From contig JAFUVF010000053.1 in assembly GCA_017483735.1 (NCBI GenBank), forward strand, positions 1 to 64,000: a stretch of DNA of 64,000 nt, read 5' to 3'. The notes under the pieces are model-generated. The model saw nothing but the letters and a program-made list of their open reading frames with translations. It did not search any database and had not been told where the DNA came from. The DNA is from Lachnospiraceae bacterium (GTDB taxonomy: Bacteria > Bacillota > Clostridia > Lachnospirales > Lachnospiraceae). Position numbers and translations under genes: made by a program. Positions 44,536 through 53,948 of the stretch are shown in pieces. Within the stretch, counting starts at the first letter, position 1; every line of letters starts with the position of its first letter.

Positions 44536-44550
44536 TGTGGAGGATATGGC

Positions 44551-44964
44551 ATGAACGTTAGGAATTGTAAGAAGTGCGGAAATATATTCAACTATATTTC
44601 GGGACCGCCAATCTGCCCTAACTGCAGGGAGAAGCTGGAGGAGAAATTCCAGGAGGTCAAGGAATATATCAGAGAGCACAAGGGTGTAGGCATTGCGCAG
44701 ATTTCAGAGGCTTGCAATGTTGATCCCCAGCAGATCAGGCAGTGGCTCAGAGAGGACAGGCTGGAGGTTACAGAGGATTCCGCTATAATGCTCAACTGTG
44801 AAAGCTGCGGCGCACCCATAAGGAGCGGTAGGTTCTGCGAGAAGTGCAAGGCAAAGAACATCAACGGCTTCAACAGCATATTGGAGGCAAATAAGCCCAA
44901 GCCTGTGGATAATCCCTTCAAGAGGGACAAGGAAGCTCCGAAGATGAGATTTCTGGACAACTAA
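44551..44964 (+). CDS. yvyF: Flagellar-operon protein, YvyF/TIGR03826 type
   Basis: Protein of 137 aa. Two zinc-ribbon-like CxxC pairs at the start (CKKCGNIF, CPNC) and two near residue 90-106 (CESCGAPIRSGRFCEKC), around a helix-turn-helix-like segment (GIAQISEACNVDPQQIRQWLREDRL). This is the layout of the YvyF family, which lies between comF and flgM in Bacillus and is counted as a flagellar regulator. GGAGG precedes the ATG region. flgM does not follow here. Confidence 0.85.
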   Translation: MNVRNCKKCGNIFNYISGPPICPNCREKLEEKFQEVKEYIREHKGVGIAQISEACNVDPQQIRQWLREDRLEVTEDSAIMLNCESCGAPIRSGRFCEKCKAKNINGFNSILEANKPKPVDNPFKRDKEAPKMRFLDN

Positions 44965-44970
44965 AAGACT

Positions 44971-45357
44971 ATGATAAACGAAGACAGAGTCATTCTCATG
45001 ACGAAGATGGCCTCATACGAAGAGCATGAGGCAAAGGAGAATATGGCTATCGGCAGATACTTCAGAAGCGATTATATCGCTATTCAGGTCCTTAAGGCCG
45101 TGATTAGTGTTACAATCGCTTTTGCGGTGATATTTGCCATTTTTCTGTTTTATGATTTTGAGAAATATATGCAGGATATCTACGAGATGGACATTCTGTC
45201 CTTCGCAAAGAATATCCTGAAATATTATATTGTCGCTGTGGTTGTATACGCCGGAATATGCTACGGTGTGTGCACCTACAGATACATAAAGGCGAGAAAA
45301 AGCTTAAAGCTCTATTATCAGAACTTAAAAAAGCTTGACAAAATGTATACTGAATAG
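44971..45357 (+). CDS. Small membrane protein, unknown
   Basis: Protein of 128 aa with two hydrophobic helices (about 41-60 and 86-103), both ends cytosolic by charge. No family recognised. It begins six bases after yvyF without a ribosome binding site; the ATG at 45001 is an alternative. It ends 15 bases before the next membrane protein, so it may be a partner of it. Confidence 0.6.
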   Translation: MINEDRVILMTKMASYEEHEAKENMAIGRYFRSDYIAIQVLKAVISVTIAFAVIFAIFLFYDFEKYMQDIYEMDILSFAKNILKYYIVAVVVYAGICYGVCTYRYIKARKSLKLYYQNLKKLDKMYTE

Positions 45358-45372
45358 AGGGTAAGGGTATTT

Positions 45373-46419
45373 ATGACAGAACTTCTCGAGATAAGAGACA
45401 GGATAAAGGGAATATTTGCAAGCTATGAGGTTTTTATCCTTCCGGTGGTCAAGTTCCTGTTGGGATTGGTCTGCTTTGGCATGCTCAATTCGAAGCTTGG
45501 TTATATGACGAGGATCAATAATATTGCCGTAGTGCTGATACTGGCGCTTCTGTGCTCCTTCCTGCCGCCAGTGGGAATGGTGCTTCTTGCGGCGCTCATA
45601 AGCCTTCTGCATCTCTACGCCCTGTCCCTTGAAGCCGCCATCATTGGCTTTGCGGTTTATCTCGTAATGTTCCTTCTGTTTTTCAGATTTGCACCGAAGG
45701 ATTCCGTCGCAGTGATACTCACACCCATTACCTGTGCGCTGGGACTTCCCTGTATAGTCCCTATCAGCGCCGGACTTTTGGGAGGGCCTTCATCTGCTGT
45801 AAGTGTGGGCTGCGGCGTGATGGTATATATACTGCTCCACGGGATTACCCAGAGCGCTCCCACCATAAACGGAATGGAGGATTCAGAGGCCACGGCAAAG
45901 GTTCGACTCGTGGTGGATTCGCTTTTGGGCAACAAGCAGATGATAGTTATGATTGCAGCCTTTGCGATAACGGTAATAGTGGCGTATCTGGTAAGAAGGA
46001 TGGCTATAGACTATTCCTGGACCATTGCCATTATTGCAGGTGCGCTTGTTGATATAATAATTCTCCTCGTAGGAGATCTTATGTACGATACGAATATATC
46101 CTTTCTGTCCATAATAATCAGCAGCCTCTTAGGAGCACTGATAGGGAAGCTGGTGGAATTCTTCAGATTCGGACTGGACTACAACCGTACGGAGAAGGTG
46201 CAGTTCGAGGATGACGAATACTATTATTATGTGAAGGCGGTTCCGAAGCTTTCAGTGGTAGGCGGAGAAAAGACAGTGAAGCGCATCAATACCGCCAAGA
46301 GCCGCAAACGCACAAGATATGAGGATGATTATTACGACAGGGGCAGAGGAACATATGTAGGCAGATACGAGGAAGACGACGAGTACTATGATGATGCGTA
46401 CGAGGATGACGAGTATTGA
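45373..46419 (+). CDS. Polytopic membrane protein with acidic, Tyr-rich tail, upstream of cdaA
   Basis: Membrane protein of 348 aa with about eight helices and the loop PAGLLGGPSSAVSVG-like segment near residue 135. The last 60 residues form a charged, Tyr/Asp/Glu-rich tail (EDDYYDRGRG, EEDDEYYDDAYEDDEY) that would be cytosolic. It precedes cdaA by 15-24 bases, so co-transcription is likely, suggesting a link to c-di-AMP or osmotic control. Sometimes such proteins are called ABC-permease-like, but no ATPase gene is near. Function unknown. Confidence 0.65.
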   Translation: MTELLEIRDRIKGIFASYEVFILPVVKFLLGLVCFGMLNSKLGYMTRINNIAVVLILALLCSFLPPVGMVLLAALISLLHLYALSLEAAIIGFAVYLVMFLLFFRFAPKDSVAVILTPITCALGLPCIVPISAGLLGGPSSAVSVGCGVMVYILLHGITQSAPTINGMEDSEATAKVRLVVDSLLGNKQMIVMIAAFAITVIVAYLVRRMAIDYSWTIAIIAGALVDIIILLVGDLMYDTNISFLSIIISSLLGALIGKLVEFFRFGLDYNRTEKVQFEDDEYYYYVKAVPKLSVVGGEKTVKRINTAKSRKRTRYEDDYYDRGRGTYVGRYEEDDEYYDDAYEDDEY

Positions 46420-46443
46420 TGTTACCGGGATGGAGTGACATAT

Positions 46444-47319
46444 ATGAGCTGGCTTGACCAGGTTAAGGATTCCATAGAGAATATAAGTAAATACGGAACT
46501 ATAATGGATTTCGGGGATGTGCTGGAGATCGTACTCATCGCCGTTCTTATTTATTATATTCTTCTGTGGATGAAAAATACCCGTGCCTGGGCGCTCTTGA
46601 GGGGTATTATAGTCATCGGGATTTTCCTGCTCATAGCGGATATCCTCGAGATGAATACAATATTGTGGATAGCGCAGAATGCACTGGGTTTTGTGGTTAC
46701 GGCGCTTATAGTCGTTATGCAGCCTGAGCTGCGACGGGCATTGGAGGAGCTGGGAAAGCGAAGCATTGTGGCATCCATCATTCCCTTTGACAATGGCAGG
46801 ATAGCGGGGGAGAACATAACCTCCGATACGATAGATGAGATTGTGACGGCATCCGTTGAGATGGGCAGAGCCAGAACCGGTGCACTAATAGTCATCGAGA
46901 AGAGTGAAACCTTAAGACAGTATGAACAGACCGGAATAGATGTGGATGCCAAGCTTACGAGCCAGCTTCTGATCAATATTTTTGAGCATAATACGCCGCT
47001 TCATGACGGTGCTGTGATAGTCAGGGGAAACAGAGTGGTTTCCGCCACCTGTTATCTGCCGCTTTCAGACAATCTTGGGATTTCAAAGGAGCTTGGAACG
47101 AGACACAGGGCAGGACTCGGAGTTTCGGAGGCAACGGATTCCGTTACCGTGATAGTGTCCGAGGAAACCGGCAAGATTACTGTGGCATATGAGGGCGAAC
47201 TCAACAGGAATCTCAATGCAGAAAAGCTCAGAGAATGCCTGGTAGGTCTTCTCATAGGAAGTACGGATGCGGAGAAGGGAAGCTCCAGAATAAAATGGAA
47301 GGGGAGGAACCGCTCGTGA
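46444..47319 (+). CDS. cdaA: Diadenylate cyclase CdaA
   Basis: Membrane-bound enzyme making c-di-AMP from two ATP, 291 aa from ATG 46444; a GTG nine bases upstream is the alternative. GGATGGAG stands 9-16 bases before the ATG. Three membrane helices fill the first 100 residues. The DAC domain has LHDGAVIVRGN (DGA motif) and TRHRAGLGVSE (RHR motif), both intact, so it is active. The next gene is its regulator, overlapping by three bases (GTGA). Confidence 0.95.
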   Translation: MSWLDQVKDSIENISKYGTIMDFGDVLEIVLIAVLIYYILLWMKNTRAWALLRGIIVIGIFLLIADILEMNTILWIAQNALGFVVTALIVVMQPELRRALEELGKRSIVASIIPFDNGRIAGENITSDTIDEIVTASVEMGRARTGALIVIEKSETLRQYEQTGIDVDAKLTSQLLINIFEHNTPLHDGAVIVRGNRVVSATCYLPLSDNLGISKELGTRHRAGLGVSEATDSVTVIVSEETGKITVAYEGELNRNLNAEKLRECLVGLLIGSTDAEKGSSRIKWKGRNRS

Positions 47320-48590
47320 ATTTTCTGAACAGGCTTACAAAAAACGGCGGACTTAAAATAGCGTCGGTGCTGTCTGCGTTCATCCTCTGGTTTCTCATTG
47401 TCCAGATACAGAATCCCCAGGATGTAGCCACCTTCGGCAATATCCAGGTAAAGATCACAAACACGGACGTGCTGGAGAGCGAGGGCAAGGTGTATGAAAT
47501 CCTCGAGGGCTCCGATATCGTCCGGGTAACGGTGCGTGCTCCCAAATCCATCGTTAGGGAGCTTCGTGCCACAGATATCATTGCGGAAGCGGATATGTCC
47601 AGACTTACGGATATAAATACAATCCCCATTACCTATTCCGTGCAGAATGTGGATTCATCCTCCATAGGAGTCAGCGGTAACAGGGATGTGGTCAAACTCA
47701 GCGTGGAGACCGGAATCAGCAAATATGTCAGGGTGCGTTCGAACATTATCGGCACGGTTGCGGAGGGCTATGTGCTTGGGAATGTGAGTCTGTCCCAGAA
47801 CCTTATCCAGATATCCGGACCTGAGTCCATCATAGACAATGTGAATGAAGCGCAGGTGGATATAACTGTCGACAATGCCACCAGCTCCCTCAATGCAAAC
47901 TTCGAGATAAAGCTTCTTGATGCGTCAGGGGACATAATAAATGACGATAATATCAGAAAGCAGTCCAATTATGTGCCTGCGACGGTTGAGATACTGGGAA
48001 CCAAGGAGCTGCCTGTCAGAGCTGAATACAGCGGTACTCCCGCAAGCGGATATGCGGCGACAGGGGAGGTTATCGCTGAACCTGAGACGGTAACGGTTGC
48101 CGGACATTCCACAGTACTTTCCGGAATTACGGAGATAGTGATTCCCGAGGGGAATATAGATATAACCGGAGCAACAGGGGATGTGGTCAGCACGGTTGAT
48201 ATAAGCCAGTATATCTCGAACAGTCTGAGGGTAACAGACAGCTCTGAGGTTAATGTCAGGGTGCGTGTGGAGAGCATCGAGAGAAGGAATATTGATATTG
48301 CAACCGATAACATTTCGTTTGTGAACCTGCCGGAGAATATGGAAGCGGTTATCATGGATTCCGCAGAGTACCATCAGATAACGGTGGAGGGCTTTAAGGA
48401 GCTTTTGGATGCAACGGACGCTTCGGGATTAAAGGGAACTGTAGATGTGAAGAAGTGGATGGATACTCAGGAGCTGGATGAACTCAGACCGGGATATTAC
48501 TATATGAATGTGGATGTGGCATTGCCCGAGGGAGTATCCATGACGGGGTATTTGATATTGCATACTCAGATAAAAAGGATGGAAAACTAA
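47316..48590 (+). CDS. cdaR: CdaR, YbbR-domain regulator of CdaA
   Basis: Membrane-anchored extracellular regulator of CdaA, 424 aa. I set the start at GTG 47316, since AAGGGGAGG lies at 47299-47307; the longer frame from 47235 overlaps cdaA strongly. One membrane helix (about 11-30, [22 protein letters not shown]), then four YbbR repeats that each have a V-x-V-x-G/A-P or equivalent beta pattern ([25 protein letters not shown]..., VEGFKELL). glmM follows after two bases, the usual cdaA-cdaR-glmM set. Confidence 0.93.
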   Translation: MNFLNRLTKNGGLKIASVLSAFILWFLIVQIQNPQDVATFGNIQVKITNTDVLESEGKVYEILEGSDIVRVTVRAPKSIVRELRATDIIAEADMSRLTDINTIPITYSVQNVDSSSIGVSGNRDVVKLSVETGISKYVRVRSNIIGTVAEGYVLGNVSLSQNLIQISGPESIIDNVNEAQVDITVDNATSSLNANFEIKLLDASGDIINDDNIRKQSNYVPATVEILGTKELPVRAEYSGTPASGYAATGEVIAEPETVTVAGHSTVLSGITEIVIPEGNIDITGATGDVVSTVDISQYISNSLRVTDSSEVNVRVRVESIERRNIDIATDNISFVNLPENMEAVIMDSAEYHQITVEGFKELLDATDASGLKGTVDVKKWMDTQELDELRPGYYYMNVDVALPEGVSMTGYLILHTQIKRMEN

Positions 48591-48592
48591 AA

Positions 48593-49942
48593 ATGGGAAG
48601 ATTGTTTGGAACTGACGGTGTGAGAGGTGTGGCAAATGAGGAGCTTACTCCGGCGCTTGCAATGCAGTTAGGGCAGGCGGGAGCGTTTATCCTTTCCAGA
48701 GAGAAGCTGCACAAGCCCACCATAATGGTGGGATGTGATACGAGAATATCCGGGGATATGCTGGCGAACGCCCTTATGGCGGGTGCCTGCTCCGTGGGTG
48801 CGAACTGTATATATGTAGGAGTTATGCCCACTCCTGCCGTTGCATACCTGACCCAGAAATACAAGGTAGATGCAGGGGTTGTCATATCGGCGTCCCACAA
48901 TCCGGTGGAATTTAACGGTATCAAATTTTTTGATGGCAACGGCTACAAGCTTCCGGATGCCCTTGAGGATGAGATAGAAGCTCTCATAAAGAATAATATG
49001 GAGGGTGTGAAATTCCCCGTGGGATCTGCAGTAGGCAAGATCAAGGTACGTACGGATGCCAGAGAAGAATATATCAATCATTCCATAAACGCCGCAGGGG
49101 TGGAGCTTGACGGAATGAAAATTGTGGTGGACTGCGCAGAGGGAGCAAGCTTCTATACCTCTGTGGAAGCCCTGAAGGAATTGGGGGCAGAGGTTGTGGC
49201 AATCCACAACAATCCAGATGGAACCAACATAAACGCAAACTGCGGCTCCACGCATATGCAGGAGCTGCAGGCGAGAGTCGTGGCGGAGAAGGCTGCGGTA
49301 GGTCTGGCCTTTGACGGCGATGCAGACAGGCTTCTTGCGGTGGATGAGAACGGAAAAATGGTGGATGGCGACCAGATTATGGCTATCGTCGGCAATCATA
49401 TGAAGGAGCGGGGAAAGCTGAAAAAAGACACTATTGTGGCTACGGTAATGAGCAATCTGGGATTCTCTCTGATGTGTGAGAAGCATGGAATAAATATGGA
49501 GCGCACAAAGGTGGGGGATCGCTATGTTCTCGAGCGTATGAAGGAGATGGGAGCGAGTCTCGGCGGAGAGCAGTCCGGACATATTATTTTTCTGGATGAA
49601 AATACTACGGGGGACGGTCTGCTGTCGGCATTACATCTGCTGCAGGTTATGAGGGAGACTGGAAAGCCTCTTTCGGAGCTTGCGGGGATAATGGAGGTGC
49701 TTCCTCAGGCTCTTGTAAACGCAAAGGTGGCCAACCACAAGAAGGACAAGTATATGGAGTATCCGGAGATTGCCAAGGCGATAAAGGATATCGAGGACAA
49801 ATTCTCAGGAGAGGGAAGAGTGCTGATAAGACCCTCGGGTACAGAGCCGTTAGTCCGTGTTATGATTGAGGGCAAGAATCAGAATGAGATCCAAAAGGAA
49901 GCTGAGAAGCTTGCAACACTCATTCAGGATTTATTGTTCTGA
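48593..49942 (+). CDS. glmM: Phosphoglucosamine mutase GlmM
   Basis: Converts glucosamine-6-P to glucosamine-1-P for UDP-GlcNAc synthesis, 449 aa. [15 protein letters not shown] start; Ser101 in [14 protein letters not shown] is the phosphoserine; metal loop [14 protein letters not shown]; sugar loop GGEQSGHI; phosphate-binding [14 protein letters not shown]. In several Firmicutes GlmM binds CdaA and inhibits it; the operon with cdaA and cdaR fits that link between wall precursor supply and c-di-AMP. Confidence 0.96.
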   Translation: MGRLFGTDGVRGVANEELTPALAMQLGQAGAFILSREKLHKPTIMVGCDTRISGDMLANALMAGACSVGANCIYVGVMPTPAVAYLTQKYKVDAGVVISASHNPVEFNGIKFFDGNGYKLPDALEDEIEALIKNNMEGVKFPVGSAVGKIKVRTDAREEYINHSINAAGVELDGMKIVVDCAEGASFYTSVEALKELGAEVVAIHNNPDGTNINANCGSTHMQELQARVVAEKAAVGLAFDGDADRLLAVDENGKMVDGDQIMAIVGNHMKERGKLKKDTIVATVMSNLGFSLMCEKHGINMERTKVGDRYVLERMKEMGASLGGEQSGHIIFLDENTTGDGLLSALHLLQVMRETGKPLSELAGIMEVLPQALVNAKVANHKKDKYMEYPEIAKAIKDIEDKFSGEGRVLIRPSGTEPLVRVMIEGKNQNEIQKEAEKLATLIQDLLF

Positions 49943-49948
49943 TATTGC

Positions 49949-49977
49949 TTGAAAAGAAATTTACTATATGATACTAT
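49949..49977 (+). promoter_or_regulatory. Sigma-A promoter of the HPr gene
   Basis: TTGAAA (49949-49954), 17 bases, TACTAT (49972-49977), 35 bases before ATG 50012. A read-through from glmM is also possible, as no terminator separates them. Confidence 0.5.
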
Positions 49978-50011
49978 AAAATCAGCAGTTGGGTTTTGGA
50001 AGGAATAAGCT

Positions 50012-50275
50012 ATGGTAAGAAAGAAGGTTGTGATTAAGAATCCCACCGGTCTCCACTTGAGACCTGCAGGGATATTGTGCAAGGAAGCGATGCAGTTTAA
50101 GTCCTTAATCACATTTTCATTCAAGGATAATACCGCAAATGCAAAGAGCGTTTTGAGCGTGCTGGGTGCCTGCGTAAAGTGCGGAGATGAAATTGAGTTC
50201 GTATGCGAGGGCGAGGATGAGGAGGAAGCGTTAAGCGCACTTGTGAATGCAGTTGAGAGCGGACTAGGAGAATGA
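50012..50275 (+). CDS. HPr-family phosphocarrier protein
   Basis: Phosphotransferase system phosphocarrier, 87 aa. His15 in PTGLHLRPAG is the phosphorylation site for enzyme I. Ser46 in NAKSVLSVLG is at the place of the HPr-kinase site used in Firmicute catabolite repression, so it could act in both roles. Position 43-48 differs slightly from classical PtsH (KSIM), so it may be a Crh-like or second HPr. GGAAGGAA precedes the ATG. Its 3' end overlaps the stop end of the convergent DUF3048 gene by 12 bases. Confidence 0.9.
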   Translation: MVRKKVVIKNPTGLHLRPAGILCKEAMQFKSLITFSFKDNTANAKSVLSVLGACVKCGDEIEFVCEGEDEEEALSALVNAVESGLGE

Positions 50276-51421
50276 AACGTCAGTTTTGTTATCTATGACG
50301 CATATCATAGTTTTACCTGTATTTAAAACGATTTCGTTGCCGTCAAGATCATAGAATTTAGTAGCCCCGTAATCATCGGTTTTTTCCCATGTTACGGGGA
50401 TTCCTTTGCCCTTCGTAAAGTACCATCCGTTCTGATTGCTGTCGATATCATTCATGTACAGATACTCACTTCCGGGTAAAGCCTCGGTTATATCAAAGGT
50501 CTGAACGATCACGTTGGCGAATTTGAGCTGCTCTCCGTTTTCGCCGTCTATATGGGGACCGTCCTCTCCTCCGGACAGATGCTGATATCTGTAATAAAGA
50601 CCATCCTTGTCATTGTATTCGAAATAACATCGCGTCAGAGGATAGGCGTTCGTCATATCTATGTAGGCGGCAGTGCGGGAATTGCCGTAATCATCCAATG
50701 TGTTTGGATTCCTTGGGGAGGCGAAGATGAAATGATCCCTGTAGGATATCTCGTTTCTGTAGGCTGCCTCATAGCCGTCCGCATCAAAGGCTTTCTTCAA
50801 CAGCTCCCCGGAGGTATAGACATTGTGGGGCGAACGCTTGGAATCGTCCCTGTAGAAAGCCTCGGAGCCTGTGGCTGAAAGATAATCTATGGTCTGTGTA
50901 TGGGGATCGGCAAGGGTCTCATCAATGAAAAAGGGGCCATGAACATGGCAGATCACTGCGTCCCACTCAAATGCCCAGGGCATATAATAGAGCCTCGTGC
51001 TGCGTACATTTCCGATTTTTTTGATGTCCGTCCAATCCTCATATATTGCCATCAATCTGGTCATACTGCCCTCCACCGGCGCTTCGTAGAGTATTGAGGC
51101 GTGGGACAGGGAATACTGCGGGATGGCGTTTGCCTCGTTGGGAATCATAACAGCAATGGGGCGGTTCTCTGAAACATCTTTGTCGACCCATTCATTTGTC
51201 AGACGTGAACGCACCATATTTTCAGCCGGGGGAGTATCCGTTACAGCCTCCTTGTCGGGAGAGGCGGGGGCTTTAGTCGGAGTTAAAGCCTCTGTTGTGG
51301 CGGAGGGAAGCTCCTGCGCAGGAACATCCTCCGTTTTTTCTCCGCAGGAAGCCAGACAGAACAATATGAGAGCATTCAAAAGAAGAGGCAATGCTTTTTT
51401 ATTTTTTATGAGCTTTTTCAT
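50264..51421 (-). CDS. DUF3048 lipoprotein (YerB-like)
   Basis: Surface lipoprotein of 385 aa on the reverse strand. Signal peptide with lipobox LASC (Cys26-27 region), then a Thr/Pro/Ala-rich linker, then a DUF3048 region: ENRPIAVMIPNEANAIPQ, GNVRSTRLYYMPWAFEWDAVICHVHG and a C-terminal domain with KGIPVTWEKTDD and GKTMICVID. These match YerB-type proteins of unknown function that are often envelope-located. It follows the PAP2 gene on the same strand, with AGAGGAA before the ATG. Confidence 0.85.
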   Translation of the reverse strand: MKKLIKNKKALPLLLNALILFCLASCGEKTEDVPAQELPSATTEALTPTKAPASPDKEAVTDTPPAENMVRSRLTNEWVDKDVSENRPIAVMIPNEANAIPQYSLSHASILYEAPVEGSMTRLMAIYEDWTDIKKIGNVRSTRLYYMPWAFEWDAVICHVHGPFFIDETLADPHTQTIDYLSATGSEAFYRDDSKRSPHNVYTSGELLKKAFDADGYEAAYRNEISYRDHFIFASPRNPNTLDDYGNSRTAAYIDMTNAYPLTRCYFEYNDKDGLYYRYQHLSGGEDGPHIDGENGEQLKFANVIVQTFDITEALPGSEYLYMNDIDSNQNGWYFTKGKGIPVTWEKTDDYGATKFYDLDGNEIVLNTGKTMICVIDNKTDVSFS

Positions 51422-51438
51422 TTCCTCTAGTTATAATA

Positions 51439-51906
51439 TCAAAAACCGTAAACGAACTGCATTGCTATTGCAACCAGAATTCCCAGAACAGCGCCCACCA
51501 TTACCTGCAATGGAGTATGTCCCACGAATTCCTTCATCTTGTCATGGGATGAGATGTCGTCACGTCCCATGTCCTCAAAGACCTTCAGCATATCATTCAG
51601 AAGCTCCGCCTGAATCCCCGTCTCCCTGCGGACGCCTCTTGCGTCATACATAACGATTATCGCAACTATCAGCGCAATGGCAAATTCCGGGCTGTCCACG
51701 CCGCAGTTGAAGGCAACGGAAAGTGCGAGAGCACAGACCGTGGCTGAATGGGAGCTTGGCATACCGCCGCTCCCCGTGAGCCTCTCCGCTACCATTTCCC
51801 CTGAAACAATATAGTGGATTATGGTTTTCAGCACCTGAGCGATGAGCCACCCCAGCACCGAGGTCATAAGTATTCTGTTTCCCAAAAGCGCATTCAGAAA
51901 ATCCAT
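51439..51906 (-). CDS. Divergent PAP2-family membrane protein (DUF212)
   Basis: Membrane protein of 155 aa on the reverse strand. Conserved GGMPSSHSATVCALALSV, YDARGVRRETGIQAELLN and EFVGHTPLQVMVGAVLGI mark the divergent-PAP2 family (COG1963), potential phosphatases for lipid or isoprenoid phosphates. The frame is open up to an ATG at 51954, but TATAAT and TTGTTT promoter boxes lie inside that longer frame, so the start is ATG 51906, seven bases from the -10 box. First gene of the unit that continues with the DUF3048 gene. Confidence 0.85.
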   Translation of the reverse strand: MDFLNALLGNRILMTSVLGWLIAQVLKTIIHYIVSGEMVAERLTGSGGMPSSHSATVCALALSVAFNCGVDSPEFAIALIVAIIVMYDARGVRRETGIQAELLNDMLKVFEDMGRDDISSHDKMKEFVGHTPLQVMVGAVLGILVAIAMQFVYGF

Positions 51907-51913
51907 AGACCTC

Positions 51914-51942
51914 ATTATAACACAATAAATGGAGGCAAACAA
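51914..51942 (-). promoter_or_regulatory. Promoter of the divergent PAP2 gene, leaderless type
   Basis: On the minus strand TTGTTT (51942-51937), 17 bases, TATAAT (51919-51914), then seven bases to ATG 51906. Expected transcript start is 51907, one base before the ATG. Confidence 0.65.
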
Positions 51943-51997
51943 CTTGTTATGCACCTGTTTCTTTAGATTTCTTTACTTTTATTAAGAAACTAAATTA

Positions 51998-52026
51998 TTG
52001 ATAAGTGCGGATTTGAATAGTATAAT
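51998..52026 (+). promoter_or_regulatory. Sigma-A promoter of the exopolysaccharide cluster
   Basis: TTGATA (51998-52003), 17 bases, TATAAT (52021-52026). Transcript start about 52033, leaving a normal leader with AAAGGGG (52044-52050) before ATG 52058. Confidence 0.75.
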
Positions 52027-52057
52027 TAAGCATATATGTTTCTGAAAGGGGATATAA

Positions 52058-52984
52058 ATGAGCCTGTTAAGCGCCATAGTGCCATGCTACAACGAGGAGG
52101 AGAGCGTTTCGATTTTTTACGAGGAATTTATAAAGAATGAAGCGTACCTTAAGTCAAAGGATATAGATTTCGAGCTGATATATATTAACGACGGTTCAAA
52201 GGATAAAACCGCCGCAGAGGTTAAGAAGCTGCATGAAAGAGATGAGCGTGTGCATCTGGTATCCTTCTCCAGAAATTTCGGAAAGGAAGCGGCAATGTTC
52301 GCCGGGCTTGAAAAGGCAGGGGGAGATTATGTCGTCTTTATGGATGCGGATTTGCAGGATCCACCCTCGCTTCTGCCGGAAATGCTGGAGGCTCTGCAGG
52401 ATCACGATTCGGTGGCTACACGCCGTGTGGACAGAAAAGGGGAGCCGCCGATACGCAGCTTCTTTGCCAGACGCTTCTACCGCATGATGAACAGGATATC
52501 CCAGACGGAGATGATGGACGGAGCCAGAGACTACAGGCTTATGAAGAGACAGATGGTGGATGCCATATTGTCAATGAAGGAATATAACCGCTTCACAAAG
52601 GGTATATTCGGCTGGGTAGGCTTCGACACAAAATGGATTGAATATGAAAATGTGGAGAGGGCGGCAGGCGAGACAAAATGGAGCTTCTGGAAGCTGGTTT
52701 TGTACTCCATCGACGGGATTGTCGCCTTTTCAACCATGCCGCTGCAGATTGCGTCCTTTGCTGGAATCCTTTTCTGCATTGTGGCATTTGCAATGATGAT
52801 ATTCGTGATAGTGCGCCGCCTTATCTTTGGAGATCCGGTGGCGGGCTGGGCATCCATGGTGTGCATAATGCTGATGACCAGCGGCATACAGTTTCTTTGT
52901 GTGGGCATATTGGGACAGTACCTCGCCAGAACCTATATGGAGGTCAAGAAACGTCCCATTTATATTGTAAAGGAAGAGATCTAG
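52058..52984 (+). CDS. Family-2 glycosyltransferase, GtrB/DPM1-like
   Basis: Polyprenyl-phosphate sugar transferase of 308 aa. GT-A fold: IVPCYNEEESVSIFYEEF, YINDGSKDKTA, SFSRNFGKEAAMFAGLEKA and VFMDADLQDPPSLLPEM (D-x-D). Two C-terminal membrane helices (about 230-255 and 265-290). The pattern is that of GtrB/YkcC, which put a sugar on undecaprenyl phosphate as donor for GT-C enzymes. Two GT-C-like membrane genes follow, which supports that role. Confidence 0.88.
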   Translation: MSLLSAIVPCYNEEESVSIFYEEFIKNEAYLKSKDIDFELIYINDGSKDKTAAEVKKLHERDERVHLVSFSRNFGKEAAMFAGLEKAGGDYVVFMDADLQDPPSLLPEMLEALQDHDSVATRRVDRKGEPPIRSFFARRFYRMMNRISQTEMMDGARDYRLMKRQMVDAILSMKEYNRFTKGIFGWVGFDTKWIEYENVERAAGETKWSFWKLVLYSIDGIVAFSTMPLQIASFAGILFCIVAFAMMIFVIVRRLIFGDPVAGWASMVCIMLMTSGIQFLCVGILGQYLARTYMEVKKRPIYIVKEEI

Positions 52985-52988
52985 CGTA

Positions 52989-53939
52989 TTGAGTACTGTC
53001 ATAATTTTGATATTGAGTCTGTTTTCATATGTGGCGGGATATGCGTTTATGCGCCTGACCTGTTTTGACAAGCCGTTGCAGGGGGATTGCTTCTGCATCG
53101 GATTTTTCGCAATAATGGGGATAGCAGGGGCAGGGAATATCGCTGGTGCGGCATTAAAGCTGTCCTTTGGGAGGCTGTGCATAATAAGCGCAGTAATATA
53201 TGCACTTGTCTTTGTGTGTGCTTCCCTTGTATTTTTGACAGAGCGCAAAAAAAACAGCTCGTTACCGTCTGCTGCGGACAGCTTCGGCAAAAATGACAGA
53301 AGGGTTAATATGGTCATATTTGCAGCGGGGCTGGTATTTCTTTTGTTGTTTGTTATCACGCAGGTAACTCCGGCGGTATATCTGGCAGAGGATATAACGT
53401 TGGAGACTGTACGCACCTTTCTTTCCTCGGATCGTTTCTATGAGGTCAATCCTCTTACGGGAGCACCCTATACCGCCGGCATTCCCAACAGGCTTAAAAT
53501 CCTGGGACTGCCATTTTTCTATGCATTCCTTGCAAAAATTTTCCCTCTGACGGATGCAGGGGTGGTGGTTTGGAGGATGATGCCGGGGCTTGTGCTGGTA
53601 ATGACAGTATGTGCTTATTATTCCCTTTCCGCTGCGCTGTTTAAGGAAAAGAGGAGCCGTGCCATTTTTATGCTTATTGCGGGGATTGTGCTCTTTTTGT
53701 CCGATTATGTATCGGGTGCCGACGGCTTTGCTTTGTTGCAGGCGGGCTTCAGGGGCGTATCCATAAGAGCTCTGGTGCTTATGCCGTATACACTTTCTCT
53801 TTTGCTTAGAAAAAAATGGATATATTGCATTCTTCCAGTGCTTGTGGAGGCAGTTACGGTCTGGACACTATACGGAGCCGGTGCGGTGCTTTTGATGTGT
53901 GTGATGTTTTATGCATTTGAAGGGTTTTTGAAAGGATAA
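52989..53939 (+). CDS. Membrane protein, N-terminal part of a GT-C-like pair
   Basis: Protein of 316 aa with about nine helices. Start is TTG 52989, four bases after the GtrB-like gene. An outside loop (VTPAVYLAEDITLETVRTF) with an acidic pair follows the third helix group, and NPLTGAPYTAGIPNRLKILGLPFF precedes the next helix. No soluble C-terminal domain is present here; the following gene, nine bases later, has helices then a soluble domain. The two may be one enzyme split in two genes. Confidence 0.6.
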   Translation: MSTVIILILSLFSYVAGYAFMRLTCFDKPLQGDCFCIGFFAIMGIAGAGNIAGAALKLSFGRLCIISAVIYALVFVCASLVFLTERKKNSSLPSAADSFGKNDRRVNMVIFAAGLVFLLLFVITQVTPAVYLAEDITLETVRTFLSSDRFYEVNPLTGAPYTAGIPNRLKILGLPFFYAFLAKIFPLTDAGVVVWRMMPGLVLVMTVCAYYSLSAALFKEKRSRAIFMLIAGIVLFLSDYVSGADGFALLQAGFRGVSIRALVLMPYTLSLLLRKKWIYCILPVLVEAVTVWTLYGAGAVLLMCVMFYAFEGFLKG

Positions 53940-53948
53940 AGGCAAAAT

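Noticed and set aside
48668..49582. Long reverse-strand ORF (304 codons) inside glmM
   Set aside because: Shadow of the GlmM codon pattern; no start signals and no recognisable domain.
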